A DNA stretch of 64,000 bases from Maridesulfovibrio sp. (GTDB lineage: Bacteria; Desulfobacterota; Desulfovibrionia; Desulfovibrionales; Desulfovibrionaceae). Shown one piece after another: positions 9,634 to 17,794 of the stretch. Numbering within the stretch: the first letter of the stretch is position 1; the number at the start of each line of letters is the position of its first letter. Below the pieces are notes generated by a model. The model was not told the origin of the DNA. It was given only the letters and a program-made list of their open reading frames with translations, and searched no databases. Made by a program: the position numbers and the translations under genes. The stretch covers positions 3,464,501 to 3,528,500 of the forward strand of contig NZ_OY787459.1 of the NCBI RefSeq assembly GCF_963678865.1. Direction: 5' to 3'.

Positions 9634-10485
9634 ATGTATATAGGCGCTCATATGCCCATTACCGGCGGAGTGGACAAGGCTGTAGAGAGGATTATGTCCA
9701 TAGGCGGGACCGCCTTGCAGATATTTACCCGCAACCAGCGCCAGTGGAAAGTGAAGCCCCTTGATGAAAGCGTGGTCGATAATTTTAAGAGCTTGAGGGA
9801 AGAATGGGGCAATTATCCGGTCAGTGTCCACGATTCCTACCTGATTAATCTGGCTTCTCCCAATCCTGAAAGCGCATCCAAATCCGTGAAGGCTTTTGCA
9901 GAGGAATTACGCAGAACCGAGAGGCTGGGGGTTGAGTCTCTGGTCACCCATCCCGGCTCACATCTTGGTTCAGGCAAAGTGGAAGCACTTGAAAGGTATG
10001 TATCCAACCTTGATCAGGCTATAGCCCTTTCGGAAACAGAGGAAGTAAAGGTCCTCATCGAAAATACCGCAGGGCAGGGAACAAATCTTGGCAGCAGGTT
10101 CGGAGAATTGGCCACTATATTGGAAGACTCCGGTTATACCTCACGTATGGGGGTCTGTTTTGATACCTGTCACGCTTTTGCCGCCGGGTACGATCTGCGC
10201 AGTGCCGAATCGTGCATAGAGGTTTTTGAGCGTTTTGATGAACTTGTCGGATTGGATTTTATCCGCTTTTTTCATTTAAATGACAGTAAACATGAATTGG
10301 GGTCGAAGAAAGACCGTCACGAGCATATTGGAAAGGGACACATTGGACTTGAAGGATTCAGGTTCGTAGTCAATGATACCCGCTTTTCAACCGTCCCCAA
10401 GGTTATTGAAACCCCCAAAGATGATGATCCCGAATTTAAGCTTGATAAAATGAATATAGATCTGCTGCGTTCCTTGCACGGTTAG
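9634..10485 (+). CDS. nfo: Deoxyribonuclease IV (AP endonuclease)
   Basis: 283 residues, the usual length for endonuclease IV. It cleaves the backbone 5' of abasic sites in base-excision repair. Zinc-ligand motifs appear in order: MYIGAHMPITGG, LVTHPGSHLG, LIENTAGQGTNLG, VCFDTCHAFAAGYD and FFHLNDSKHELGS followed by RHEHIGKG. An AAGGAA ribosome site precedes ATG 9634. It is close behind the CofD-like gene on the same strand and is probably co-transcribed, with no obvious functional link. Confidence 0.95.
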   Translation: MYIGAHMPITGGVDKAVERIMSIGGTALQIFTRNQRQWKVKPLDESVVDNFKSLREEWGNYPVSVHDSYLINLASPNPESASKSVKAFAEELRRTERLGVESLVTHPGSHLGSGKVEALERYVSNLDQAIALSETEEVKVLIENTAGQGTNLGSRFGELATILEDSGYTSRMGVCFDTCHAFAAGYDLRSAESCIEVFERFDELVGLDFIRFFHLNDSKHELGSKKDRHEHIGKGHIGLEGFRFVVNDTRFSTVPKVIETPKDDDPEFKLDKMNIDLLRSLHG

Positions 10486-10581
10486 CCGGCTTTATATCGT
10501 TTTTGGAATCTCGGTCTGCTGCAGGCGGACAAAAGACTGTCTCCAAACCGTCTTTCCGCCGCAGTCCTCAGTCGTTTATGT

Positions 10582-10857
10582 TTAGAGGTTTTCAAGGCAG
10601 TTCTTCAAGGTGGACACACCGCAGGAATGGAACATGTGCAGAGGAATCTGTTTTGACTTGGTGTATTTAACAATATCTTTTTTGGCCGCATGGGATATCT
10701 GGTTAGTGAAGATGATTACATGGTCTGCACTACCGAGTTTTGAAGAAACCTTGTTTTCTTTGCCGGTAAAGACCTTGAGCTTGATGCCTTTCTCCTTTGC
10801 TGAAACAATGTAATCCCTTTTGAGCCTGTCCATTCCGCCTATGAGGGCTGCGCACAT
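10582..10857 (-). CDS. DUF2325 domain protein, Fur-box promoter
   Basis: 91 residues with AAGGAGGC just upstream of ATG 10857. The start MCAALIGGMDRLK and the end HMFHSCGVSTLKNCL match the small DUF2325 family, a Rossmann-like single-domain protein with conserved cysteines (HSCGVSTLKNC). The molecular function is unknown. Its promoter holds a perfect Fur-like palindrome between the -35 and -10 hexamers, so iron repression is likely. That fits my recollection that DUF2325 genes often accompany iron-uptake genes, although no feo genes are in this window. Confidence 0.85.
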   Translation of the reverse strand: MCAALIGGMDRLKRDYIVSAKEKGIKLKVFTGKENKVSSKLGSADHVIIFTNQISHAAKKDIVKYTKSKQIPLHMFHSCGVSTLKNCLENL

Positions 10858-10887
10858 GGTTGCCTCCTTTGTTTTGGTTTTAGTAAT

Positions 10888-10916
10888 TTTATAGTGAAAA
10901 TGATTTTCAGTGTCAA
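10888..10916 (-). promoter_or_regulatory. Sigma-70 promoter with Fur box in the spacer
   Basis: Read on the minus strand, TTGACA (10916-10911) and TATAAA (10893-10888) are separated by exactly 17 bases. The spacer contains the perfect 7-1-7 palindrome TGAAAATGATTTTCA (10895-10909), matching the Fur operator pattern of deltaproteobacteria as I recall it. Repressor binding there would exclude RNA polymerase from the DUF2325 gene. Confidence 0.8.
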
Positions 10917-11112
10917 GTAGAGGCGGTAAAAAATATCAGTACCGGGCTGAAGTGCCGCGGCTGTTCTCAGGCAGTCAAAATTGTTGTAATGTCGGTATAT
11001 GTTTTTGCGCAGGTTTGGGGTATTATTCAACACCGGATGTGAAGAGAGTAGACTGGTTTCAAGTCTTTGGAAACGCGGAATTAAATTTTAGTTGGGCGGT
11101 ATTTTTGATTTG

Positions 11113-14100
11113 ATGAAAAATAATGAGGCTATATCTGAATCCGGGATGGGGAATCTAGTTTCACGCATTTTACTTACCTGCGCATTTGCGGTTTTTGCCG
11201 GGTTTGTGGGGCTATCTTTATGGGTCGGGTATTCTTCACAATTGCAGGTCAGGACCACCGCCCGGGATTTGTTTGTGGGCGAGTCTGCGCGGCGGGCAAT
11301 GGCCGTCAGTTTTTATTTTTCCAATCGTGTTTCCGAACTTGAAAATATTGCCTTAAGTGAGTCTGTACATTCCCTGACCGATGTGTTGAGCGAAAAGGGG
11401 CGTGCTGCCTTCACCGATAATTACGCCCTTGTGGAGGATGTTTGTTCGTTTGTGAATAGCAGTCTCTACCAACGCAGCGCTGGCAATGAGCAGGCCTATT
11501 CACGGATTGCAATTCTTGATGACGGGGGCGGGATTATTGTTGATTCTGATGCCGAATGTACGCTGGAAAGCGGTGATCATGAGCTGGAAAAGTTCAGGGT
11601 CCGGCACGGTTCCCCTGCTTTCTTTGCAGGGGAGTATGGTGGAGAACTCGCGATTGTGGTCAGCGTTCCCATTGATGCTTCAAAGGGAATCAGGGGGACT
11701 GTAGTTGGTTGGACAAAATTGGACAGCCTTTACCGCAGTCTCGGTTTCATGACCGTGTCTCCTTCTGTCGGCAGTGATTTCCTGCGAGTGGGAGGAACAG
11801 TCGTTGCCGTTTCAGACAGTTCCGCGCGGCAGAGCGGACAACTTCTGCTTATGGATGTCCTGCATGAGTGGGACGGCCTGACGGTTCTGAAAGCCGGACA
11901 GTCAGGCAGGGAAGTTGATTATCTTGCTATTTCATCTCCGGTGCAGGGGACTTCGCTTAGCGTTATCAGCCTTGTGGAAGAGGAAAAATTATTTGGTTTC
12001 CTTAGCCTCAGGGCTCAGTTTATGCTTTCAATCTTTATCTTTTTGATAATAAGTATCGGCTGCCTCTGGCTGATACGGTCCGTGCTGGCCCGCAAGGTTT
12101 ATGATGCCCGCATGCAGGAGGCCGCAAAGAGGGTTGAGGAAGTCAACAGGCAGAAGGATAAGATCGAGCAGGAAATCAAAAACCGCCATCTTGCCGATGC
12201 GTTGCGCAGGAGGGCTGAAATCAAATTCAGGGATATTTTTGATAATGCACCGATCGGTATTTTCCAAGCCACCCTTGACGGCAGTTATCTGACTGTGAAT
12301 AAGGCTCTTGCAGAGTTGTACGGCTATGAGAGCAGTGAGGACCTGATATCCAAAGTCGAAAGCCTCGGCAGTCAGATCTATGTGAATATGGAAGATTGGA
12401 ACCGTGCCGTACAGATATTGCACTTATCAGGGCGGGTCGCCGGATACGAAGCGGAATGCCGTCGCAGTGACGGTAGTGTGGTCTGGACTTCACGTGATTT
12501 GAGATTGGTCGAGGCTGAACCTGGAATGCCTGCTTATGTGGAAGGTTTTGTCATCAATATAAGTGCCCGCAAAAAGGCTGAAGAGAAGCAGCAGAAGAGC
12601 GAGTGGAGGTTCCGGTCTCTTTTCGAGAATTCTCCGGTGGCCCTGTGGGAGCTGGATATGCGCAAACTCAAGGCTCTTTTCGATTCATACGGTCTGGAAA
12701 AGGGTCCTGCTATTCGAGAGACGTTGCTTTCAGACTTGGAATCGGTGAAACAATCTATGAACTTGGTGGAAATAATAGATGCCAATAACCGCACCCTCGA
12801 ATTTTTCGGTAACAATTCGCGTGAAGAACTAACCAATAAAGGGTTTTCAGCCTACGTTTCTCCGGATTCATGGCGTATATTCCGAACCATAATGCTTGAC
12901 CTGATTGCAGGAGCACAAAGACACCGCAGTGAGTTTAATTTCATCCGGCTGGACGGCAAGGAGCAGTCTTTTATTCTTAATATGAATATTGTTCCGGGAT
13001 TTGAGGACTCCTGGTCCCGTGTGCTGGTTTCTGTCGAAGATATTTCAGAGCTTAAAAGAATCGAGCGTGAGCTGCGGGCCAGCAGGGAGGAGGCGCAGAA
13101 AGCCAATGAAGCCAAAGGACGTTTTCTTGCCAATATGACACATGAATTCAGGACTCCCATGAACGCGGTCAAGGGTATGGTCCAACTCCTGCAACGTTCT
13201 GAATTAACAGCTGAACAGCAGGAGAATCTGCGTTTGATCAAGTCGTCAGTGGATAGCCTGCTGGTTATTGTCAACGATATCCTTGATTATTCCAAACTTG
13301 ATTCCGTGCATGTTGAATTGAATGAAGAGCCTATAGATCTTCCCGTTTTCCTGAGTGATATGCGGGATGTGGTTGATGTGGGGGCCATGAACAAGCCTTT
13401 GCAGGTACTCCTTGAAGCGGAGAATGTGCCGGGGTGCGTGCGGGTTGACAGCCTGCGTCTGCGTCAGGTGCTTGTCAATCTGTTGGGTAATGCCGTTAAA
13501 TTTACCGATAAAGGGTCAGTGACCTTGCGGTGCAGTCTCGATTCACACTCCGCTGAAGACAGCAAAAACTATCTCCATTTCGAGGTCTCTGATACAGGTA
13601 TAGGATTGCCCGAGGAAGCAGTTGAGGATCTATTCAAATCCTTTGTGCAGGCTGATCCCAGCATAACCCGTCGTTACGGCGGAACCGGTCTGGGGCTGTC
13701 AATTTGTTATAAGCTGGTCAAGCATCTTGGGGGAGAACTTTCGGCCTGTAATAACGAGCATGGAGGGGCGTTGTTTTCCTTCTCCCTGCCCGTGGAAGTA
13801 TGTGGCCGTAGTTGCGTTGATGGAGAGTGCGATAGTGTAAATTCCCCCCCCGAAAGTGTCGATTTTTCCGGTATTAAAGTGCTGGTAGCTGATGATAGCA
13901 AGATGAATCGTATTCTGCTGCGTAAGATTTTTGATAAAAACGGACTTACTGATTATGTGATGGTTGAAAACGGCAAAGATGCTGTTGACGCTTTTTCCGA
14001 GTCTGATGATTTTGATCTGATTCTCATGGATATACAGATGCCTGTACTTGACGGTTTTGAAGCTACCCGGGCAATCCGTAAAACCCATTCCCCGGTCAGG

Positions 14101-14235
14101 ATTGTAGCCCTTACAGCCAATGTGGGGGGAGAAATTCTGGATAAATGTATTGAAAGCGGGATGGATTCACGGATTACCAAGCCCTTCAACGTGGATGACC
14201 TGCTTGCGGAATTGGCAAAGGTAGCCCAAAACTAG
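11113..14235 (+). CDS. Membrane hybrid sensor histidine kinase (two PAS, HisKA, HATPase, REC)
   Basis: About 1040 residues from ATG 11113; an in-frame TTG at 11092 is the alternative. Order: membrane helix (about 17-40), extracytoplasmic sensor region of about 260 residues, second helix (about 300-322), coiled coil, PAS 1 (about 370-495), PAS 2 (about 500-655), HisKA with the phosphoacceptor His in MTHEFRTPMN (residue about 677), HATPase with GGTGLGLSI, and one receiver with the phospho-Asp in ILMDIQMPVLDGF (about residue 973). No HAMP domain is obvious. It stands alone with no neighbouring regulator, so the signal and output are unknown. Confidence 0.88.
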   Translation: MKNNEAISESGMGNLVSRILLTCAFAVFAGFVGLSLWVGYSSQLQVRTTARDLFVGESARRAMAVSFYFSNRVSELENIALSESVHSLTDVLSEKGRAAFTDNYALVEDVCSFVNSSLYQRSAGNEQAYSRIAILDDGGGIIVDSDAECTLESGDHELEKFRVRHGSPAFFAGEYGGELAIVVSVPIDASKGIRGTVVGWTKLDSLYRSLGFMTVSPSVGSDFLRVGGTVVAVSDSSARQSGQLLLMDVLHEWDGLTVLKAGQSGREVDYLAISSPVQGTSLSVISLVEEEKLFGFLSLRAQFMLSIFIFLIISIGCLWLIRSVLARKVYDARMQEAAKRVEEVNRQKDKIEQEIKNRHLADALRRRAEIKFRDIFDNAPIGIFQATLDGSYLTVNKALAELYGYESSEDLISKVESLGSQIYVNMEDWNRAVQILHLSGRVAGYEAECRRSDGSVVWTSRDLRLVEAEPGMPAYVEGFVINISARKKAEEKQQKSEWRFRSLFENSPVALWELDMRKLKALFDSYGLEKGPAIRETLLSDLESVKQSMNLVEIIDANNRTLEFFGNNSREELTNKGFSAYVSPDSWRIFRTIMLDLIAGAQRHRSEFNFIRLDGKEQSFILNMNIVPGFEDSWSRVLVSVEDISELKRIERELRASREEAQKANEAKGRFLANMTHEFRTPMNAVKGMVQLLQRSELTAEQQENLRLIKSSVDSLLVIVNDILDYSKLDSVHVELNEEPIDLPVFLSDMRDVVDVGAMNKPLQVLLEAENVPGCVRVDSLRLRQVLVNLLGNAVKFTDKGSVTLRCSLDSHSAEDSKNYLHFEVSDTGIGLPEEAVEDLFKSFVQADPSITRRYGGTGLGLSICYKLVKHLGGELSACNNEHGGALFSFSLPVEVCGRSCVDGECDSVNSPPESVDFSGIKVLVADDSKMNRILLRKIFDKNGLTDYVMVENGKDAVDAFSESDDFDLILMDIQMPVLDGFEATRAIRKTHSPVRIVALTANVGGEILDKCIESGMDSRITKPFNVDDLLAELAKVAQN

Positions 14236-14330
14236 ACGGTGAATAGTTGATTTTTGCTTGGGATGTTGTGCCGGTAAGAAAATGCTTTGAGTGCAGGTAG
14301 TTGTGTGATTTTTGTCCTGTCCGATATTTC

Positions 14331-14359
14331 TTGAACGGTTTTAATTACAATGGTAATTC
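14331..14359 (+). promoter_or_regulatory. Possible sigma-70 promoter for the 14424 gene
   Basis: TTGAAC (14331) and TAATTC (14354) are 17 bases apart, about 65 bases upstream of the start. The spacer and -10 contain the inverted repeat AATTAC-N4-GTAATT (14343-14358). The match is moderate and has no other support. Confidence 0.3.
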
Positions 14360-14423
14360 CCTAGTAATGACGTATGATTTCAGGCTGCCTTAAGGGTTTA
14401 AGTTTTTTTACAGGCGAATTGTG

Positions 14424-14915
14424 ATGATAAAGGCTCTTGCACAGAAAAAATATAATTATTTACGTGTGGCCCCTTTACCCCATTTTGTACTGGGACTCTG
14501 TATCGGCATGGTGGTGACTCTTGCATGGCTGGCGGCTGAGTTCTATCGTGACGGGCACAGTTTCGGCTTCATCACCTCGGCGGCCATTGCCCTGAGCTGG
14601 GTGACCGGGGCTTTCTTTTCCGTGGCCGATATTATCAGCCGTTACCGGGAGTATCTGCGTATCCGCAGAATGCTGATGGATAAAGGTTACAGTGATAAGA
14701 TTTTTAAGACTGTGGCCTCTTCCCGCTGTCAGCGCGACGCTGCTCTCTGGGCTGCCAGACAGGCCGGATACGGGTGCCTGGCCAAGAAGGTCTACCACCG
14801 CCTTGGATACCGCTGGTATCATATTATGCCGGACATGTTGGTCCGTAATCCTTTCCGTTTATTTACCCCTAAATTTTTGCGCATGGCATTTATGCCCGGT
14901 AAGCGTGTTAAATAG
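14424..14915 (+). CDS. Hypothetical membrane protein
   Basis: 163 residues from ATG 14424; a GTG directly before it at 14421 is possible. Two hydrophobic stretches are visible, at about residues 24-45 (LGLCIGMVVTLAWLA) and 53-72 (ITSAAIALSWVTGAFF). A basic, probably cytoplasmic C-terminal region of about 90 residues follows. I do not recognise a family. It is flanked by the hybrid kinase and a hairpin repeat, with its own possible promoter. Confidence 0.6.
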   Translation: MIKALAQKKYNYLRVAPLPHFVLGLCIGMVVTLAWLAAEFYRDGHSFGFITSAAIALSWVTGAFFSVADIISRYREYLRIRRMLMDKGYSDKIFKTVASSRCQRDAALWAARQAGYGCLAKKVYHRLGYRWYHIMPDMLVRNPFRLFTPKFLRMAFMPGKRVK

Positions 14916-14916
14916 G

Positions 14917-14973
14917 TCTGCCTCCGGCGACTGGGGAAGCTCTACTAAAAGTTTCCAAGCCGCCAGAGGCAGA
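14917..14973. repeat. Imperfect palindromic intergenic repeat
   Basis: TCTGCCTC at the left pairs with GAGGCAGA at the right, with further GGCG/CGCC pairing inside. The interior GGGGAAG...AAAAGTTTCC resembles the intergenic elements at 17612-17790 and 59640-59740. It probably belongs to the same REP-like family of this genome and may also act as a terminator for the preceding gene. Confidence 0.55.
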
Positions 14974-15014
14974 ATCATTTCATTAAAAAAGAGTTTAGCG
15001 CATTAAAGGTTTTC

Positions 15015-15878
15015 TTAATGCGTATTGGGCTTTGCCCGGAAAACAAATTTTCCATCCTTTTCTTCAGCAACAGCCTTGTGTCTCGGCGGGATGGCGCGGT
15101 ATTTTACAGCCGGATAGCCTAAGAACAGAGCTCCGTGGGCCATGTGTTCAGCGGGGATGGCGAGAAAATCCAGAACCTTTTGACTATATGCCGCGGCCAG
15201 TACCACGTAGCCTGCCCAGCAGGTCCCATAGCCTTGGGCATGGGCAGCCAGTTCAAGGGTATTGGTGGCGATTACGGTATCGGCCTGCGGGGTGATGCCC
15301 TGCTTCGGCGCCCATGCAACAGCCACAGCCGGTGCCTTACGGCAGATCACATCGTTGCCTTTTTTCCATGCATTAACAATTCCGGCTAGAAATAATTTTT
15401 CAGCCAGCGGATTTTTCTGTTTGACCATATCTTCCATCCACTCAACGATCACCTCGCCAAGCTCGTGGACCTTCTCGGCAGTGTCCAGAACCGTCCATGA
15501 GACAGGCTGTGCGTTGTGACCGGAAGGAGAGTAGGCTGCAGTATGGATGAGTTCACCGATTTCAACTGAACTTATATTTTTTTTCTTGAATTTACGCACG
15601 GAGCGGCGGGTTTTGATCAGGGTTTCAACGGAAGCCGCATCTGGCAGTTCTTCCTTGCTGAAAGGAACTGCTTTTTGTCCTTCAAATGCAGTAAGGGTTA
15701 TGGCTCCGGTGGGGCAGACGGCCATGCAATGACCGCAGTTGATACAGTAGTTTGTTTTCTTGGGATGAACGGTGGGTATCTGCCCTTTTTCTTCCACAGT
15801 CAGTACAGAGAGAGGGCATTCGTTTACGCAAAGTTCGTCCGCTTTGCATAGTTTCGCATCAATTATAACTGGTAACAT
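15015..15878 (-). CDS. Nitroreductase with N-terminal 2[4Fe-4S] ferredoxin domain
   Basis: 287 residues from ATG 15878, with AAGGAAAC upstream. The N-terminus has two ferredoxin clusters (CKADELCVNECP and CINCGHCMAVCP), followed by a nitroreductase fold (RRSVRKFKKK, SPSGHNAQPVSW, then GYGTCWAGYV). It probably passes electrons from the clusters to FMN to reduce an unknown cytoplasmic substrate. It is paralogous to 25870-26676. A perfect palindrome lies upstream of the start, suggesting repressor control. It is separated from the GAK operon by that operon's terminator. Confidence 0.88.
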   Translation of the reverse strand: MLPVIIDAKLCKADELCVNECPLSVLTVEEKGQIPTVHPKKTNYCINCGHCMAVCPTGAITLTAFEGQKAVPFSKEELPDAASVETLIKTRRSVRKFKKKNISSVEIGELIHTAAYSPSGHNAQPVSWTVLDTAEKVHELGEVIVEWMEDMVKQKNPLAEKLFLAGIVNAWKKGNDVICRKAPAVAVAWAPKQGITPQADTVIATNTLELAAHAQGYGTCWAGYVVLAAAYSQKVLDFLAIPAEHMAHGALFLGYPAVKYRAIPPRHKAVAEEKDGKFVFRAKPNTH

Positions 15879-15922
15879 TTTAGTTTCCTTGTTTGTGGGT
15901 ATGAATTTGTGTTTGTGAATAG

Positions 15923-15937
15923 GTAAGCATTGCTTAC
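15923..15937. promoter_or_regulatory. Palindromic operator candidate
   Basis: GTAAGCATTGCTTAC is a perfect 7-1-7 palindrome 45 bases upstream of the nitroreductase start, where it would overlap the promoter. It could bind a dimeric repressor. The cognate regulator is not identifiable here. Confidence 0.5.
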
Positions 15938-15950
15938 GATTTGACCAGCA

Positions 15951-15980
15951 AAAAAACGCCTCTTTGCGGGAGGCGTTTTC
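15951..15980 (-). terminator. Intrinsic terminator of the GAK operon
   Basis: On the minus strand AACGCCTC pairs with GAGGCGTT around a short loop and is followed by a run of T. It lies 50 bases beyond the stop of the last GAK gene. Confidence 0.85.
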
Positions 15981-16029
15981 AGATTGATGACAAAGTCTCA
16001 ATGATTTATTTTCATTGCATTAATTGAAT

Positions 16030-16398
16030 CTACTTCGAAGCCTTTTTAATCACGACAGCTTTGCCGTAGTCAGGCTCAGCATCCTTGGTTTCGGCCCCCG
16101 TTTTTTCCGGTTCTGGATCAATTTTTTCCCCGGATTCGGTTATGCTGAAATCTTCTGCTTCACACGGGAGGTCTTTCCAGGAAAGCTTAATGCTGAGTTT
16201 GTTTTTCCGTTTATTGGTTTTGGCTTTGATCTCCATGTTGATTTTATCGGAAGGGATCAGAGTCGCAGATTCTTCCCCGTTCTGGATGATCATGTTACCC
16301 GCTTTGAATCCTTTAAGGATGTCTTCCAGAATGGTGATTGCTTCTTCCTGCCCGACTTTCTTTTTCAGGCTGACTTTGGTTTTTTCTTCTTTGCCCAT
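16030..16398 (-). CDS. Amphi-Trp domain protein (GAK island, distal copy)
   Basis: 122 residues. The body follows the amphi-Trp pattern: an amphipathic helix (ITILEDILKGFKAGN), beta strands (MIIQNGEESATLIPSD), then NMEIKAKTNKRKN and the closing KLSIKLSWKD with the invariant Trp. A charged tail of about 45 residues (many Glu, Lys and Pro) follows. TIGRFAM, as I recall it, defines this small domain as part of the GAK (grasp, amphipathic, kinase) system of unknown function. An AGGCAGG ribosome site precedes the start. It is the last gene of the operon, 25 bases after the CofD-like gene. Confidence 0.82.
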   Translation of the reverse strand: MGKEEKTKVSLKKKVGQEEAITILEDILKGFKAGNMIIQNGEESATLIPSDKINMEIKAKTNKRKNKLSIKLSWKDLPCEAEDFSITESGEKIDPEPEKTGAETKDAEPDYGKAVVIKKASK

Positions 16399-16423
16399 AC
16401 GTACCTGCCTTTTTCTGTGGTCA

Positions 16424-17611
16424 TCAGGTCAGTGAGAGCAGGGCCTGCGAGAGAAGATGCGGGTCCAGATAGGGAGTGCTTTCTTCGCTGACAAGCTCGC
16501 AGTCTATTACCCGAATACCGAGTTTGTTGATTTCTCTTTTATCTATTCCGCCGGGGTAGATCCCGTTTACCGAGTCCACAAGTATGAAATTGAGTACATC
16601 GCTGATAGCTATATTGTATGGATCGTCCTTGCGCAGGTAATAGAGGAGCTTGTGAATCTGATCGGTCAGGGAATGGCCTTTCAGTTCCGGATCGGTTCCG
16701 GTATTGGGGGTAAAAATTTTCGGGCACCTGTTTTCGCTGATTGCTTTGCCGATACCTTCAGGCAGCAGGTTGGCCACCACACTGGAATAAAAGCTCCCCA
16801 AGGGATAGCAGATCAGTTCCGCGCTGCAGATCAGCTTGCTCATTTTATTGCGGATTTTAACTGTGCAGGGGGTGGAATCGTCCAGTTCTTTAGCCAGCCA
16901 GAGTTTCTTGATGCCGGAACCGATGGGTGAGGCTTCTTTCCCGGTAAGCAGGTGCTGCCCGACCACAAATGTACCGTCTTCCAGTTCTGCCGCAAGATGG
17001 ATATCCCTGTTGACCGTAGGGCGCACAATACCGCGAACCTCAACCAGCTTTGAGAAAATATAAATTACCGGATCAATGTGGCGGCGGTTGTTGATGTATC
17101 CGGCGGTGAGAATAATATTGCCGATACTGGCTCCGCGCAGGTTGAAATCCTCCATCACGTCTGCAAATTGAATGAAATGGGTACGGATTATTTTGCGCAT
17201 GGGGGCAGGAATATCGCGAACCAGCGGGTGTTTGCACGCCATCATTTCTTCGAATTCCGCACGCAGTTCATCATCGTCAGCATTCTTGGGCAGGCGGTAG
17301 GCGAAAAGCTTGTATATTTCCGGGTTGCCCAGCACAGATTGATCAGCAAGAGCCATTAGTCTGTTGCGGATATCACCTATTCCAAACATATTAAACTGGC
17401 TGCGAATGACAGCCGAGCTGCCCCCGGAATCAAAAGGCGTTATCACGTGGATGCTGTTGTGAGTGTACTGGGTCAGTACGGTGGAAGTCTTTTTAAGCGC
17501 AGTACCGCCGCTGAAAAAAAGAATTCTGGGGCCCAGGTCCGGGGTTCTTCTGTAGCGTTCCAGTTTAATCGGGTCCGGCACCCGTACTTCACGTTTGATT
17601 TTAATGCGCAT
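16424..17611 (-). CDS. GAK system CofD-like protein
   Basis: 395 residues from ATG 17611, chosen because GGAGGC sits eight bases upstream; a longer frame to 17686 begins inside an intergenic repeat. Signature motifs are FFSGGTALKK, TPFDSGGSSAV, GIGDIRNRLMALAD, CYPLGSFYSSV and LNFILVDSVNG. CofD transfers a phospholactyl group from a GTP-derived donor, and YvcK binds a nucleotide sugar; which chemistry applies here is unknown. It is the seventh gene of the operon, separated from the kinase gene by a 180-base repeat-containing spacer, so it may depend on read-through. Confidence 0.85.
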   Translation of the reverse strand: MRIKIKREVRVPDPIKLERYRRTPDLGPRILFFSGGTALKKTSTVLTQYTHNSIHVITPFDSGGSSAVIRSQFNMFGIGDIRNRLMALADQSVLGNPEIYKLFAYRLPKNADDDELRAEFEEMMACKHPLVRDIPAPMRKIIRTHFIQFADVMEDFNLRGASIGNIILTAGYINNRRHIDPVIYIFSKLVEVRGIVRPTVNRDIHLAAELEDGTFVVGQHLLTGKEASPIGSGIKKLWLAKELDDSTPCTVKIRNKMSKLICSAELICYPLGSFYSSVVANLLPEGIGKAISENRCPKIFTPNTGTDPELKGHSLTDQIHKLLYYLRKDDPYNIAISDVLNFILVDSVNGIYPGGIDKREINKLGIRVIDCELVSEESTPYLDPHLLSQALLSLT

Positions 17612-17794
17612 TTTGTTGCCTCCGGCAGTTGGGGAAGGGGAACTTTCCCCGCTGCCATCCCCTCGAAACTTTTTAGTATGCTTCACAGCTTCGTTTATTA
17701 AAGCGGCGAAGCCTTAATAAAAGGTTTTGGGATTCTTAAACCCTTTTGGAAAAGGATTTAAGGCCTCCGGCAGGGCCACCGGAGGCTATATCAG
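17612..17794. repeat. Intergenic repeats inside the GAK operon
   Basis: Two repeat-like units lie here. At 17618-17687 a GCCTCCGGCAG-type end is followed by GGGGAAGGGGAACTTTCCCC. At 17702-17787 GGCGAAGCCTTAATAAAAGG runs on through TTTGGGATTCTTAAACCC to CCTCCGGCAGGGCC and GGAGGC. The second unit is nearly identical to one at 59650-59740 between trpF and trpB. No reading frame is evident. The units can fold and may affect read-through to the CofD-like gene. Confidence 0.75.
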
